A stretch of DNA of 64,000 bases from CAWGGS01 sp963822095 (GCA_963822095.1 CAWGGS010000007.1:1-64000); one strand, 5' to 3'; counted from the first letter of the stretch, positions 9,242 to 17,814 are shown. The notes: generated by a model not told the origin, from the letters alone. Translations and numbers: made by a program.

Positions 9242-9634
9242 TTACTTTACTGCCGTGACAGGACAATCCGATTTAAGGATAACATATTGGGCAGTTGAGC
9301 CGAAAAGCAATTTTCCGACCTTGGATCTGTTTTTTACCCCGATGAGTATTTCATCAATAGCGTTCTCCCTGGCAAAGTGAACGATATCTTCCCCGGGGGT
9401 ATTCCCGAGAATCAGGTAATGGGTCTGATTCTTGATCCCATTCTCATCCAGGTACTTTTTAGCCGCTTCGAGATCTTTTTCCGCTTGGGCAATCTCTTCT
9501 CCTGTTGTTTTTTCGCTTCCCAATAGAGAGGTGATGACAAACACCTCTCCGGAATAGGGTTTTGCCCTGTGGATGGCAAGATCCAGGAGATCCCGACCAA
9601 TTTTTTTCCCCTTATATCCTATTAATATCTTCAT
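9242..9634 (-). CDS. Universal stress protein family (UspA-like), right copy
   Basis: 130 aa, identical in sequence to the left copy. Start at 9634 is chosen by the AGGAG eight bases upstream. Carries the GVKNRSKVGKLLFGSTAQ nucleotide-binding pattern at the C-terminus. Last gene of the intact right liv operon, so probably co-transcribed from the sigma-54 promoter at 14481-14496. Confidence 0.88.
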   Translation of the reverse strand: MKILIGYKGKKIGRDLLDLAIHRAKPYSGEVFVITSLLGSEKTTGEEIAQAEKDLEAAKKYLDENGIKNQTHYLILGNTPGEDIVHFARENAIDEILIGVKNRSKVGKLLFGSTAQYVILKSDCPVTAVK

Positions 9635-9685
9635 TGAAAGGACTCCTGTGGCAATGGTGGTTTTACTCTGAGGCAAAAGACAATT

Positions 9686-10627
9686 TTACAGGGAGCGCTT
9701 GAGCAGGCGCGCCAGTTCACCGATGAAGCCGCGGCGGAAGGTGAGTACACAGACAACGAAGATGACACCGATCACAACCGTCACCCATGAGCCGATGGAA
9801 CTCAATTTCGAGTGCAGAGTGATAACCGTAAACGCCCCTGCCACAGGCCCCAGTACTGTCCCCATGCCGCCGAGCAGGGTCATCAAAATCACGTCTCCAG
9901 ACATATGCCAACTGACATCGGTCAACGATGCCAGCTGAAAGACAAGGGATTTGGTGGCACCGGCCGTCCCGGTAAGCGCAGCGGAGAGAACAAAAGCCAG
10001 CAGCTTGACCCGTTCCACCTTGTAGCCTAAAGAGATCGCCCGCGGCTCGTTTTCCCGGATGGCCTTGAGCACCTGCCCGAAAGGAGAATTGATGGTGCGG
10101 TAGAGGAGCCAGAAGCCTGCGCAGAAGATACCAAAGACGAAATAGTAGAGGTTGAGCTCCAGGGGCCTGCCGGCTATGTGATAGGTATGCCCCAGGTTAA
10201 TCAGCCCGAAGAGCATCCCCCGGGGGACGTCCTGCAGGCCGTCCTCTCCTCCGGTAAAGGGGGACTTGAGGGCGATGAAGAAGACCACCTGGGCCAGGGC
10301 CAGGGTAATCATGGCAAAATAAATCCCCTGGCGGCGGATAGTCAGGATGCCGAAAATAAGGCCCATCAGACCGGCTGCCAGGGTACCAACCAGCACCCCG
10401 ACTTCCGGGGTCAATCCGGCATTTTTGACCAGATAGCCGGTGACATAGGCCGCCCCGCCGAAAAAGGCCGCGTGTCCAAAGGAGAGCAGACCAGTATAGC
10501 CAATCATCAGATTGAAGGCGCTGGCAAAAAGCGCGAAGCAGAGCAACTGCATCACGAATACCGGATAGGCCACAAAGGGTGCTGCAAGCCCCAGGAAAAA
10601 CAAGACAACCCATAGTGTACGGTTCAC
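9686..10627 (-). CDS. Branched-chain-type ABC permease (LivM-like), right copy
   Basis: Inner-membrane permease of 313 aa, GTG start at 10627 with AAGGAG overlapping the end of livH. Same family features as the left copy: LMIGYTGLLSFGHAAFFG near residue 40, about nine membrane segments, KAIRENEPRA loop. Differs from the left copy only in the first ~40 residues (WVVLFF versus WLILFF, ASAFN versus ACAFN). Forms the channel with LivH. Confidence 0.95.
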   Translation of the reverse strand: MNRTLWVVLFFLGLAAPFVAYPVFVMQLLCFALFASAFNLMIGYTGLLSFGHAAFFGGAAYVTGYLVKNAGLTPEVGVLVGTLAAGLMGLIFGILTIRRQGIYFAMITLALAQVVFFIALKSPFTGGEDGLQDVPRGMLFGLINLGHTYHIAGRPLELNLYYFVFGIFCAGFWLLYRTINSPFGQVLKAIRENEPRAISLGYKVERVKLLAFVLSAALTGTAGATKSLVFQLASLTDVSWHMSGDVILMTLLGGMGTVLGPVAGAFTVITLHSKLSSIGSWVTVVIGVIFVVCVLTFRRGFIGELARLLKRSL

Positions 10628-10637
10628 GCCGAACTCC

Positions 10638-11543
10638 TTACTGATCTTTTCCGAAAAGTCCCGCCGGTTTTATCAGCAGCACCAGTATCATCATGAAAAA
10701 TATGACCGTGTTGGCAGCTGGCGGGTAGATGACCTTGGTCAACCCTTCCAGCATTCCCAGCGAGAGTCCGGTGATGATTGACCCCATAATCGAACCCATG
10801 CCACCGATCACCACCACAGCAAAGACGGTGATAATCATCTCCTCACCCATAATGGGGCTGACTGAATAAATAGGCGCTGCCACCACCCCGGCAAAGGCCG
10901 CCAGCCCAACGCCAAAACCATAGGTCAGGGTTATCATCAGGGGGACGTTGACACCAAAGGCCTGCACCATGCTCGGGTTTTCCGTGCCGGCTCGCAGATA
11001 CGAGCCGAGCTTGGTACGCTCGATGACGAACCAGGTGGCGAAACAAACAACAAGCGAGATAACAATCGACCAGAGCCTGTAGGTGGGAAACATCATGAAC
11101 CCCAGGTCCACCGCTCCGCGGAGGATCTCCGGCATGCCGTTATAGGATGTCCCTGACACGTTAAAATAATTGGTGAAAACACCTTGGAGAATCAGGGCAA
11201 TGCCGAAGGTAAGCAGCAATCCGTACAGGTTGTCGACCTTATAAAGGTGTTTGAGCATGGTCCTTTCGATCAGCACCCCCAGCAGGCCTACCACGAGCGG
11301 GGCGACAATCAGGGCCGCCCAGTAGTTCATATGGAAACCAGGCATGCCGAGCAGAGGACCCAGTTTTGTATAACCGAGCAGGGCCACAAAGGCACCAAGC
11401 ATATACAGTGCCCCGTGGGCGAAATTGATGATGTTCAGCTGTCCGAATATGACTGCCAGACCAAGGCTGAGAATGGCGTAAAAGGCGCCATTGTTCAGGC
11501 CGAGCATCATCTGCGCCATGACCATCTGAGAGGATAAATGCAT
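10638..11543 (-). CDS. Branched-chain-type ABC permease (LivH-like), right copy
   Basis: Inner-membrane permease of 301 aa. Family segment NIINFAHGALYMLGAF near residue 36. Ends ten bases before livM. The N-terminal half is the diverged partner of the left copy; the C-terminal half matches it almost exactly. Works with LivM, LivF, LivG and LivK as a HAAT-family importer. The substrate could be an amino acid, a short acid or an aromatic acid; sequence alone does not decide. Confidence 0.95.
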   Translation of the reverse strand: MHLSSQMVMAQMMLGLNNGAFYAILSLGLAVIFGQLNIINFAHGALYMLGAFVALLGYTKLGPLLGMPGFHMNYWAALIVAPLVVGLLGVLIERTMLKHLYKVDNLYGLLLTFGIALILQGVFTNYFNVSGTSYNGMPEILRGAVDLGFMMFPTYRLWSIVISLVVCFATWFVIERTKLGSYLRAGTENPSMVQAFGVNVPLMITLTYGFGVGLAAFAGVVAAPIYSVSPIMGEEMIITVFAVVVIGGMGSIMGSIITGLSLGMLEGLTKVIYPPAANTVIFFMMILVLLIKPAGLFGKDQ

Positions 11544-11622
11544 GAGGGTGGCCTCCGGCCGTGGACAAGGGCTCCAGGGTGCGAACAGCTGTCACCCCGG
11601 CGCCCTTACCGTTCTATACTGC

Positions 11623-12843
11623 TTATTTTTTTCCCTTGACCAGTGGACAGGTCCCCTCGGACATGGGCATAAATGCCTCGTCGCCGGGTACCTGTTTGAT
11701 GACCTTGAGCAGATCCCAGGGTCCCTTTGATTCGGAGGGCTTTTTCACCTCGACCAGGAACATATCGTGGACCATGGTGCCATCAGCGCGAAGATGGCCG
11801 TTAATGGAGAAGAAATCATCGATCTTCATCCCCTGCAGGGTCTTCATGACTGCATCCGGGTTGTCGGTGCCTGCCGCTTTGATCGCCTTGAGATAATTCA
11901 TGGTGGCGGAATAGACTCCGGCCTGGTTCATGGTCGGCATGGCTCCAGTCTTGGCAAAGTAGCGCTTGGACCACGTGCGTGAGGCCTCGTTGCGATCCCA
12001 GTAGAAGGCGGTGGCGAATTCCATTCCCTGGGCGACATCGAGTCCAAGGCTCTTAACATCGCTCAAAAAGACCAGCATACCGGCGATGGTCTGCCCGCCC
12101 TGAACGATGCCGAACTCTCTGGCCTGCTTAACGGCGTTGATAAAGTCACCGCCGGCGTTGGCCAGACCGATAACCTTGGCGCCCGAGGCCTTGGCCTGGA
12201 GCAGGTAGGAGGAGAAGTCGGAGGTAGCCAGAGGGTGACGGACCTGTCCCAGAATCTTGCCGCCGTCTGCCTTGACGAAGGCGGCGGTGTTCTCTTCCAG
12301 GGAGTGGCCGAAGGCATAATCCGCTGTGAGGAAGAACCAGGTCTTGCCGCCATGCTTAACAATGGCGCTGCCTGCCACCTTGGGGAGGGCATAGGTATCG
12401 TAAACGTAGTGAATGCCGTAGGGGCTGCAGTCTTTGTTGGTCAGAGCGGTGCTGCCGGCTCCAGTGGAAATGGTTATCATTTTTTTCTCAGTGCCAATCT
12501 TCTGTACCGCCAGCGCACAGCCGGAATTAAGCAGTCCGACCACCATATCGACATGATCGGTGTCAGCCCACTCCCTGGCCTTGGTTGAGGCGATGTCGGC
12601 CTTGTTCTGGTGATCGGCTGAAAGGATCTGGATCGGCTTATTCAGCACCTTGCCACCGAAGTCCTCTATGGCCATCTTGGCTGCGGTCACACTCCCCTCA
12701 CCACCGATCGCTGAGTAGACCCCGGACATGTCCGTGAGCACACCAATTTTTACCGAATCATTGGATATGCCGGCAGCGCTGGCGCCCACCGACAGTCCCA
12801 GGATGGCGGCACCTGTGATGATCTGCATGAATGTTTTTTTCAT
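11623..12843 (-). CDS. Periplasmic substrate-binding protein (LivK-like)
   Basis: Intact 406-aa binding protein. The signal peptide covers about residues 1-23 (MKKTF start, hydrophobic core, ASA-A cleavage type). The mature part begins with the family pattern VKIGVLTDMSGVYSAIGGEG and has two type I periplasmic-binding lobes. It belongs to the branch often annotated as branched-chain amino acid binding but frequently used for aromatic or carboxylic acids. Lies between livF and livH. The left copy has a one-base frameshift, so this would be the only intact one of the pair if the sequence is right. Confidence 0.93.
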   Translation of the reverse strand: MKKTFMQIITGAAILGLSVGASAAGISNDSVKIGVLTDMSGVYSAIGGEGSVTAAKMAIEDFGGKVLNKPIQILSADHQNKADIASTKAREWADTDHVDMVVGLLNSGCALAVQKIGTEKKMITISTGAGSTALTNKDCSPYGIHYVYDTYALPKVAGSAIVKHGGKTWFFLTADYAFGHSLEENTAAFVKADGGKILGQVRHPLATSDFSSYLLQAKASGAKVIGLANAGGDFINAVKQAREFGIVQGGQTIAGMLVFLSDVKSLGLDVAQGMEFATAFYWDRNEASRTWSKRYFAKTGAMPTMNQAGVYSATMNYLKAIKAAGTDNPDAVMKTLQGMKIDDFFSINGHLRADGTMVHDMFLVEVKKPSESKGPWDLLKVIKQVPGDEAFMPMSEGTCPLVKGKK

Positions 12844-12878
12844 AGTGCGATTTCTCCCTTCATTGAATGGTCCTGCCG

Positions 12879-13595
12879 TTAAACCCCGAGGTAACCATTG
12901 AGCCTTTCCATGCTCGCCTCCAGGGCGTCCATCGGTATCATTTCTGCGATATGGCCGCTTTCAACGACGTAATGCCGATCGGCCAGATCGGCTGCGAAAT
13001 GAAAATTCTGTTCAACCAGGATAATTGTGAACTCTCGCTCCTTGAGCTGCCGGATCAGGCGACCCAGGGCCTGTACGATCACTGGAGCCAACCCTTCGGT
13101 AATTTCATCGAGCAGCAGCAGATCGGCCCCGGTGCGCAGGATGCGGGCCATGGCCAGCATCTGCTGTTCTCCCCCGGACAACCGGGTACCCATGGCTTTT
13201 TTGTGTTCGAGAAGGTTGGGAAAGAGTTCGTAGATCTCGGCTATGCTCATCCCCCCGCCTTTTACCACCGGAGGCAGAAGCAGATTCTCCTCCACGGTGA
13301 GCCGCGAAAAGATCCCCCGCTCTTCCGGGCAGTACCCCACCCCCAGGCGGGCAATACGGTGAGGCGGGAGCTTAACTGTCTCCTGACCGACAATGCGTAC
13401 CGAGCCGGTGCGGTGCCCCACGAGGCCAACGATGGATTTGAGGATGGTGGTCCGCCCTGCCCCATTACGCCCGAGTAAGGTCACCAGCTCTCCCCGGGAT
13501 ACCGAGAGCTCGATACCATGTAGAATATGCGACTCTCCATAATGGGCATGCAGATCCGATATCGCCAGCATATTGGAGGTTTCAGCATCAGACAT
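12879..13595 (-). CDS. Branched-chain-type ABC transporter ATPase (LivF-like), right copy
   Basis: 238 aa; ATG 13595 overlaps the end of livG by eight bases, suggesting coupled translation. Walker A is GRNGAGRTT with Arg in place of the usual Lys, signature LSGGEQQ, Walker B LLLLDEI, then EQNFHFAADLADR with Gln at the usual H-loop context (VEQN), as is common in LivF. Partner of LivG. Confidence 0.93.
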   Translation of the reverse strand: MSDAETSNMLAISDLHAHYGESHILHGIELSVSRGELVTLLGRNGAGRTTILKSIVGLVGHRTGSVRIVGQETVKLPPHRIARLGVGYCPEERGIFSRLTVEENLLLPPVVKGGGMSIAEIYELFPNLLEHKKAMGTRLSGGEQQMLAMARILRTGADLLLLDEITEGLAPVIVQALGRLIRQLKEREFTIILVEQNFHFAADLADRHYVVESGHIAEMIPMDALEASMERLNGYLGV

Positions 13596-14340
13596 GATCG
13601 CTTCCCATATAGGCCTCCATCACCTGCGGATTTTGCGAGACCTCCTCATATTCTCCCTCGGCCAGGATGGCGCCACGATTGAGAACGGTGATCCGGTCGG
13701 CCAGCTTGGCCACCACCTTCAGGTTGTGTTCCACCATCAGGATGGTGCGGTTGACAGCCACTTTGCGTACAAGTTCGGTGATCCTGTCAACATCTTCCGC
13801 TCCCATCCCCTGAGTCGGTTCATCGAGGAGCATCAACTCGGGTTCCAACGCCAAGGTTGTGGCGATCTCAAGCGCCCGTTTCTGGCCATAGGCAAGTTCA
13901 ATGGTGGGCCGTTGGGCAAATTCTTCAAGACCGACAGCCTCAAGCAATTCCATTACCTTATCAGTTAATACGGCCAGGGTAGATACCGGTTTCCAGAAAT
14001 GGTACGATGTCCCAAGTCGGCGCTGCAGGGCCACTCGGACATTTTCGAAGGGGGTCAGGTTAGGAAAGACCGCCGAAATCTGGAAGGAGCGGATAATGCC
14101 ACGCAGGGCAATTTCGGCCGGCTTTTCCCCGGTGATATCGACTCCTTTGAACTGGATACTTCCCGATGAGGGGGTCAGGAACTTGGTGAGCAGATTGAAG
14201 ACTGTGGTTTTGCCAGCACCGTTGGGTCCGATCAAGGCGTGGATGTGCCCCTTGCATACCCGGAGGTTGACCTCGGTTACGGCTAGAAAACCCTTGAAAT
14301 CCTTGGATAGGTTTGTGGTTTCGAGAACCCATTGCGTCAT
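13588..14340 (-). CDS. Branched-chain-type ABC transporter ATPase (LivG-like), right copy
   Basis: 250 aa from ATG 14340. The frame extends upstream to a TTG at 14358 and an ATG at 14349, but GGAGGAG directly abuts 14349 and has proper nine-base spacing to 14340, so the last is preferred. Walker A GPNGAGKTT, GQKRALEIA signature region, LLDEPTQGMG Walker B and MVEHN H-loop. First gene of the right operon, about 140 bases downstream of the -24/-12 promoter. Confidence 0.93.
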   Translation of the reverse strand: MTQWVLETTNLSKDFKGFLAVTEVNLRVCKGHIHALIGPNGAGKTTVFNLLTKFLTPSSGSIQFKGVDITGEKPAEIALRGIIRSFQISAVFPNLTPFENVRVALQRRLGTSYHFWKPVSTLAVLTDKVMELLEAVGLEEFAQRPTIELAYGQKRALEIATTLALEPELMLLDEPTQGMGAEDVDRITELVRKVAVNRTILMVEHNLKVVAKLADRITVLNRGAILAEGEYEEVSQNPQVMEAYMGSDHV

Positions 14341-14480
14341 CGGCTTCATCTCCTCCAAGGCAGTGAATGTTTTTGATCAGTCGATTTTAATAGTATGGTT
14401 TATCGATAATTTTTTCTAGTACTTTGACATCAGGGTCGCAATTCTTCCCGTGGAAGTTTAAAGAGAACAAGTGTGAAATT

Positions 14481-14496
14481 TGCAATCCCCGTGCCA
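14481..14496 (-). promoter_or_regulatory. Sigma-54 (-24/-12) promoter of right liv operon
   Basis: On the minus strand reads TGGCACGGGGATTGCA, identical to the left-arm box and matching the RpoN consensus with ten bases between GG and GC. Faces livG. The divergently placed activator and the upstream GTGTA...TACAC motifs complete a standard sigma-54 arrangement. Confidence 0.88.
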
Positions 14497-14728
14497 ATTT
14501 GGGTTTTTGTAGAGGTTTAGTATTTGCCATAATTGGAGTCATATTCCGGATAATTATTACCAACAAGGCCTGCTCGGCAAACGGCGTTTTGCAAGGTAAT
14601 GCCAGCAGGGACACGTTGTGCAGACGAGCTTTTGCTGGAAGGCTGGACAAAAAAATATGCAGAAAAATATGCGGAGTAATCAAAGGCGATATGGAGAAAC
14701 CACCGCATCAAGGACATGCCTGGGGGAC

Positions 14729-14748
14729 ATGTATCCAAATAGCTACAC
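14729..14748. promoter_or_regulatory. Putative activator-binding site (right proximal)
   Basis: Twenty-base motif ATGTATCCAAATAGCTACAC, about 235 bases upstream of the -24 box. It shares 18 of 20 bases with the site at 15078-15097. Inferred enhancer-type site for the neighbouring activator. Confidence 0.5.
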
Positions 14749-14780
14749 ATTGTCATTGTTCTGGAGAATGGGCCATTTTA

Positions 14781-14964
14781 TGGTTCTTCCGAATTGAGTG
14801 TACCCTTCTATATCGCTGGAGGACGCAACCCAGCTGGCCAGGGACGGCCTCCGTCAGCCGTGGTGTACGGGCGATAAGGCCGGAGAGCAGTGTCTGGAAG
14901 CGACAAATTTCACCATCTCATTACTTTCAGCCGTTTAAAAGTACGATTAATCCGGATGAGCCCA
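14781..14964. repeat. MITE-like repeat family 1, copy in right arm
   Basis: Mirror of the left-arm copy, with ends GGTTCTTCCGAATTGAGTGT and (inverted) ATCCGGATTAATCGTAC. It lies between the two putative activator sites. Shared with three copies elsewhere in the window. Confidence 0.75.
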
Positions 14965-15077
14965 TTTTATTTTATTATTCGTTCCATGTGCCTGTTCCCC
15001 GTCAGTTTTATACACCTGAACGTGGAATTTTGTTCCACATGCCAAGAAGATTTTTTCTCGACAAACAGCGTCAAATT

Positions 15078-15097
15078 GTGTATCCAAATATCTACAC
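15078..15097. promoter_or_regulatory. Putative activator-binding site (right distal)
   Basis: GTGTATCCAAATATCTACAC, a dyad with GTGTA/TACAC ends. It is about 85-100 bases upstream of the activator start, so it could serve autoregulation as well as remote activation of liv. Confidence 0.5.
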
Positions 15098-15179
15098 CAG
15101 CATGCCGTCTTTCCCAGCTTGCTCTTAGGGAGCGAATATCCTCAATAAACCTGCCAAGCCAAATAGCCAAACGCAAGGG

Positions 15180-16583
15180 GTGAGAGTGGAGAAAAAATCG
15201 CAACATACGGATTTTCAAACACTTAAAAATCAACTTGAACTCTTTCAGTTGATTTTTGACAATACCCCGAGTGGAGCCATGGTCACAGATCCCGACGGCA
15301 TTGTCACCCATCTGAATAAACCCTATGCCGACTTTCTCGGTTTTGATATCAAGAAGAGTATCGGTAAGCATTGCACTGAGGTTGCTGAAAACAGTCGAAT
15401 GCATATCGTCGGTAAAACCGGTGTGGCAGAGATTAATCAGATCCAGACCATCAGAGGCCAGAACATTGTGGTTCACCGTATACCGATCAAAAAGAGCGGC
15501 AGGGTCATTGCGGTTTTCGGTCTGGTAATGTTCCAGGATATCACAGAGGTGAGCATGCTTTCCAGGAAACTTCATTCCCTGGAATCAAAGGTAATGATCT
15601 ACGAAAAGGAACTCATGACGCTGCGCTCCACCCGTTTTACCTTGGAAAGCATTATTGGCACCAGCATGGCCATCACCAACCTGAAGAAGGAGGCGCTCAT
15701 AGCCGCCGACAACACCTCTCCCGTCCTGATCACCGGTGAAAGCGGAACCGGCAAAGAACTTTTCGCTCAGGCCATTCATAATGCCGGCCCAAGAAAACTC
15801 CAGCCCTTCATTCAGATTAACTGCGCAGCCATTCCTAAGGATCTGCTCGAATCGGAACTCTTCGGTTACAACCGGGGGGCTTTCACCGGGGCTCTAGCCA
15901 AGGGCAAGCCCGGCAAATTTGAACTTGCAGATCATGGCACCATATTTCTCGATGAAATTGGAGATTTACCCCTGGAAATGCAACCAAAACTCCTGCGTGT
16001 ACTGGAGGAAAAATATTTTGAACGGGTGGGGGGAAACAAGCTGATCCGCTCGGATTTCAGGCTCATTGCCGCCACTAACCAGGACCTGGAAAACTTGATA
16101 GCCCGCGGCAAATTTAGAAAAGACCTCTACTATCGGCTCAACGTCATTTCTTTTAAGATCCCACCACTCAGGGAAAGGCCGGAGGATGTGGTTCCTCTTG
16201 CCTTGTATCTGCTTAAAAACCTTGCCCACAAAAATGGCTGCACTCCAGCCGGCATAACCCCTGAGGCCATGAATGCCCTCACCGATCATGCCTGGCAGGG
16301 CAATGTGCGCGAATTGTCCAATATCCTGGAGCGTGCTCTCTTGACCATGCAGGGAGACAGAATCCAGATAAGCAACCTTCCTTTTATCGCCGGAAAAACC
16401 CGGCTTTCAGCGGCAGAGGCCCCTCTCCAACCGATTCGCAGTGTTAAGGCCAAGGCGGAAAAAGCGGCCCTTCTTGCAGCCTTAAAAAAAACCAGGAACA
16501 ACAAGGCCAGGGCCGCCGACCTACTGGGAATCCACCGAACCCTTCTGTATAAAAAAATGAAAAAACACGACATTCCACTTTGA
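15180..16583 (+). CDS. PAS-containing sigma-54-dependent transcriptional activator
   Basis: 467-aa enhancer-binding protein. Order: PAS-type sensor (about 20-125), short linker, AAA+ sigma-54 interaction domain with Walker A GESGTGKE (186-193), the sigma-54 contact loop GAFTGA (233-238) and Walker B IFLDEIGD (255-262), then a Fis-type helix-turn-helix at the C-terminus (NNKARAADLLGIHRTLLYKK). It hydrolyses ATP to open sigma-54 promoters. Start is GTG 15180, or GTG 15186 with AAGGGG six bases upstream. It lacks a receiver domain, so it probably senses a ligand or signal directly through PAS. Flanked by -24/-12 boxes at 14481-14496 and 16752-16767, its likely targets. Confidence 0.95.
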   Translation: MRVEKKSQHTDFQTLKNQLELFQLIFDNTPSGAMVTDPDGIVTHLNKPYADFLGFDIKKSIGKHCTEVAENSRMHIVGKTGVAEINQIQTIRGQNIVVHRIPIKKSGRVIAVFGLVMFQDITEVSMLSRKLHSLESKVMIYEKELMTLRSTRFTLESIIGTSMAITNLKKEALIAADNTSPVLITGESGTGKELFAQAIHNAGPRKLQPFIQINCAAIPKDLLESELFGYNRGAFTGALAKGKPGKFELADHGTIFLDEIGDLPLEMQPKLLRVLEEKYFERVGGNKLIRSDFRLIAATNQDLENLIARGKFRKDLYYRLNVISFKIPPLRERPEDVVPLALYLLKNLAHKNGCTPAGITPEAMNALTDHAWQGNVRELSNILERALLTMQGDRIQISNLPFIAGKTRLSAAEAPLQPIRSVKAKAEKAALLAALKKTRNNKARAADLLGIHRTLLYKKMKKHDIPL

Positions 16584-16596
16584 TGCCAAGAGTGGA

Positions 16597-16616
16597 GTGT
16601 ATCAAAAGAAATACAC
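16597..16616. promoter_or_regulatory. Putative activator-binding site upstream of SDR operon
   Basis: GTGTATCAAAAGAAATACAC shares 16 of 20 bases with the site at 15078-15097, including both GTGTA/TACAC ends. It lies 14 bases after the activator stop codon and about 135 bases upstream of a -24/-12 box, the usual distance for an enhancer site. Confidence 0.5.
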
Positions 16617-16751
16617 GTCTTGCCGAGGTCATCATCACGTAAAGATCTCGCCGGAACTCTTTCAAAATTCTCTCATTTGCGCTGCTGCCAGCCCCAGCCT
16701 GCCTCTTACAATAAACCCGGCAAGATATGTCACGGAGAGTTCGTTTTTACC

Positions 16752-16767
16752 CGGCATGGAATTTGCA
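16752..16767 (+). promoter_or_regulatory. Probable sigma-54 promoter of SDR/CoA-ligase operon
   Basis: CGGCATGGAATTTGCA keeps the essential GG and GC separated by ten bases and the TTTGCA -12 element; it departs from consensus at the first base (C for T) and at C-to-T in the -24 element. The leader to the SDR start is about 210 bases, with no gene recognised in it. Weaker than the liv promoters but supported by the matching upstream motif. Confidence 0.55.
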
Positions 16768-16976
16768 GTTGCTGGTGTTAACGCGGTCCCCATGGGAAGG
16801 GAACTATTCAGCAGCACCCATCCGAAGACTTCGCTAATTGGTGCACTGTTGAACAGTTACATGTCGTTGTTTTGGAAGATTTATATTCATAACTGAAGAG
16901 TTCTATGAGAAGAACAACACTTCTCGATATTTTAATCGATTTTATATTGTAATTACCCAAAGGAAAAGAAAGATAC

Positions 16977-17771
16977 ATGCTGACCATACATGATTCAGTG
17001 GCCGTTATCACCGGTGGCGGCAGTGGTATTGGCAGGGCCTTAGCCGATTTCTGGCTGCGCCAGGGCGGCAAGGTTGTTATCGCCGATGTCGCGGAAGGTC
17101 CTTTAAAACAGGCAGAGGCAGAACTTGCGACCATCAGCCAGGACGTAAAATCAATCGTCTGCAATGTATGCCTTGAGGATGACTGCGAACGCCTGGCCGA
17201 TCTTGCAATTTCAGCCTTCGGCAGGATCAATTTGGTGGCGCCGTTTGCCGGGATAATAAGCGATGGCCTCATGATCGATACCGATCGCGAGACCGGGAAG
17301 GTCACAGGCAAGATGTCGCTTGCTCAGTTTCAAAAGGTCATTGATATCAACCTGACAGGGGTTTTTCTCACAATCAGGGCCTGTGTCGAGAGGATGGTAA
17401 ACCACAATTGTAAGGGGCTTGTCTGTCTCGTCTCTTCCACCGGGTCTTTGGGTACCGCCGGGCAAATCAACTATGCTTCCTCGAAGGCGGCAATGTCCGT
17501 CATGCCGAAAATTCTTACTGCGGAGTTCTTCAGGCGGGGTTTTGCGGACAGGATCCGCTGTATGGCGGTGGCCCCGGGATATGTTGGTACATCAATGGTC
17601 AAGACAATGAACGAAAAGGTTCTGGATAAAATTCTCAAGCAGGTACCGATAAATCGCCTTGTCGATCCTGAGGAGGTCGTCAGTCTGGTGGCTGAACTCT
17701 ACCGTAATGAAGCCATGGCCGGTGAGACTGTCTTTATCCACGGCGGGCTCCGTCTCGGTTCCAAAGGGTAG
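16977..17771 (+). CDS. Short-chain dehydrogenase/reductase (SDR)
   Basis: 264-aa NAD(P)-dependent oxidoreductase of the classical SDR type. TGGGSGIGRA cofactor motif near residue 12, a modified NAG motif (FAGI) near 91, catalytic Ser in VSSTGS and YASSK (Tyr-x3-Lys) near 163. Asp after the second beta strand (VIADVAEG) favours NAD. Good ribosome site (AAGGAAAAG) before ATG 16977. Forms a pair with the CoA ligase 43 bases downstream; together they may activate and oxidise the imported compound, but the substrate is unknown. Confidence 0.92.
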   Translation: MLTIHDSVAVITGGGSGIGRALADFWLRQGGKVVIADVAEGPLKQAEAELATISQDVKSIVCNVCLEDDCERLADLAISAFGRINLVAPFAGIISDGLMIDTDRETGKVTGKMSLAQFQKVIDINLTGVFLTIRACVERMVNHNCKGLVCLVSSTGSLGTAGQINYASSKAAMSVMPKILTAEFFRRGFADRIRCMAVAPGYVGTSMVKTMNEKVLDKILKQVPINRLVDPEEVVSLVAELYRNEAMAGETVFIHGGLRLGSKG

Positions 17772-17814
17772 ATGATACCATGCATTATCATTTGTCAAAA
17801 AAAAGGAGAGAACA

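Larger units (their letters stand above)
7936..15852. repeat. Right arm of giant inverted repeat
   Basis: Mirror image of 1-7905, beginning right after a 30-base spacer. All genes in this arm (usp, livM, livH, livK, livF, livG, sigma-54 activator) are open. The match still holds at 15852, where the left partner runs off the window, so the repeat may continue through the rest of the activator gene (to 16583). Confidence 0.97.

Noticed and set aside
1..15852. Explaining the palindrome purely as sequencing error or fold-back read
   Set aside because: Not fully rejected, but patches with many synonymous differences between arms (for example 4300-4700) cannot come from reading one molecule twice.
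16597..16976. Frame 16597-16896 as a gene between activator and SDR
   Set aside because: It overlaps the putative activator site and promoter, has no family sequence and weak codon pattern.
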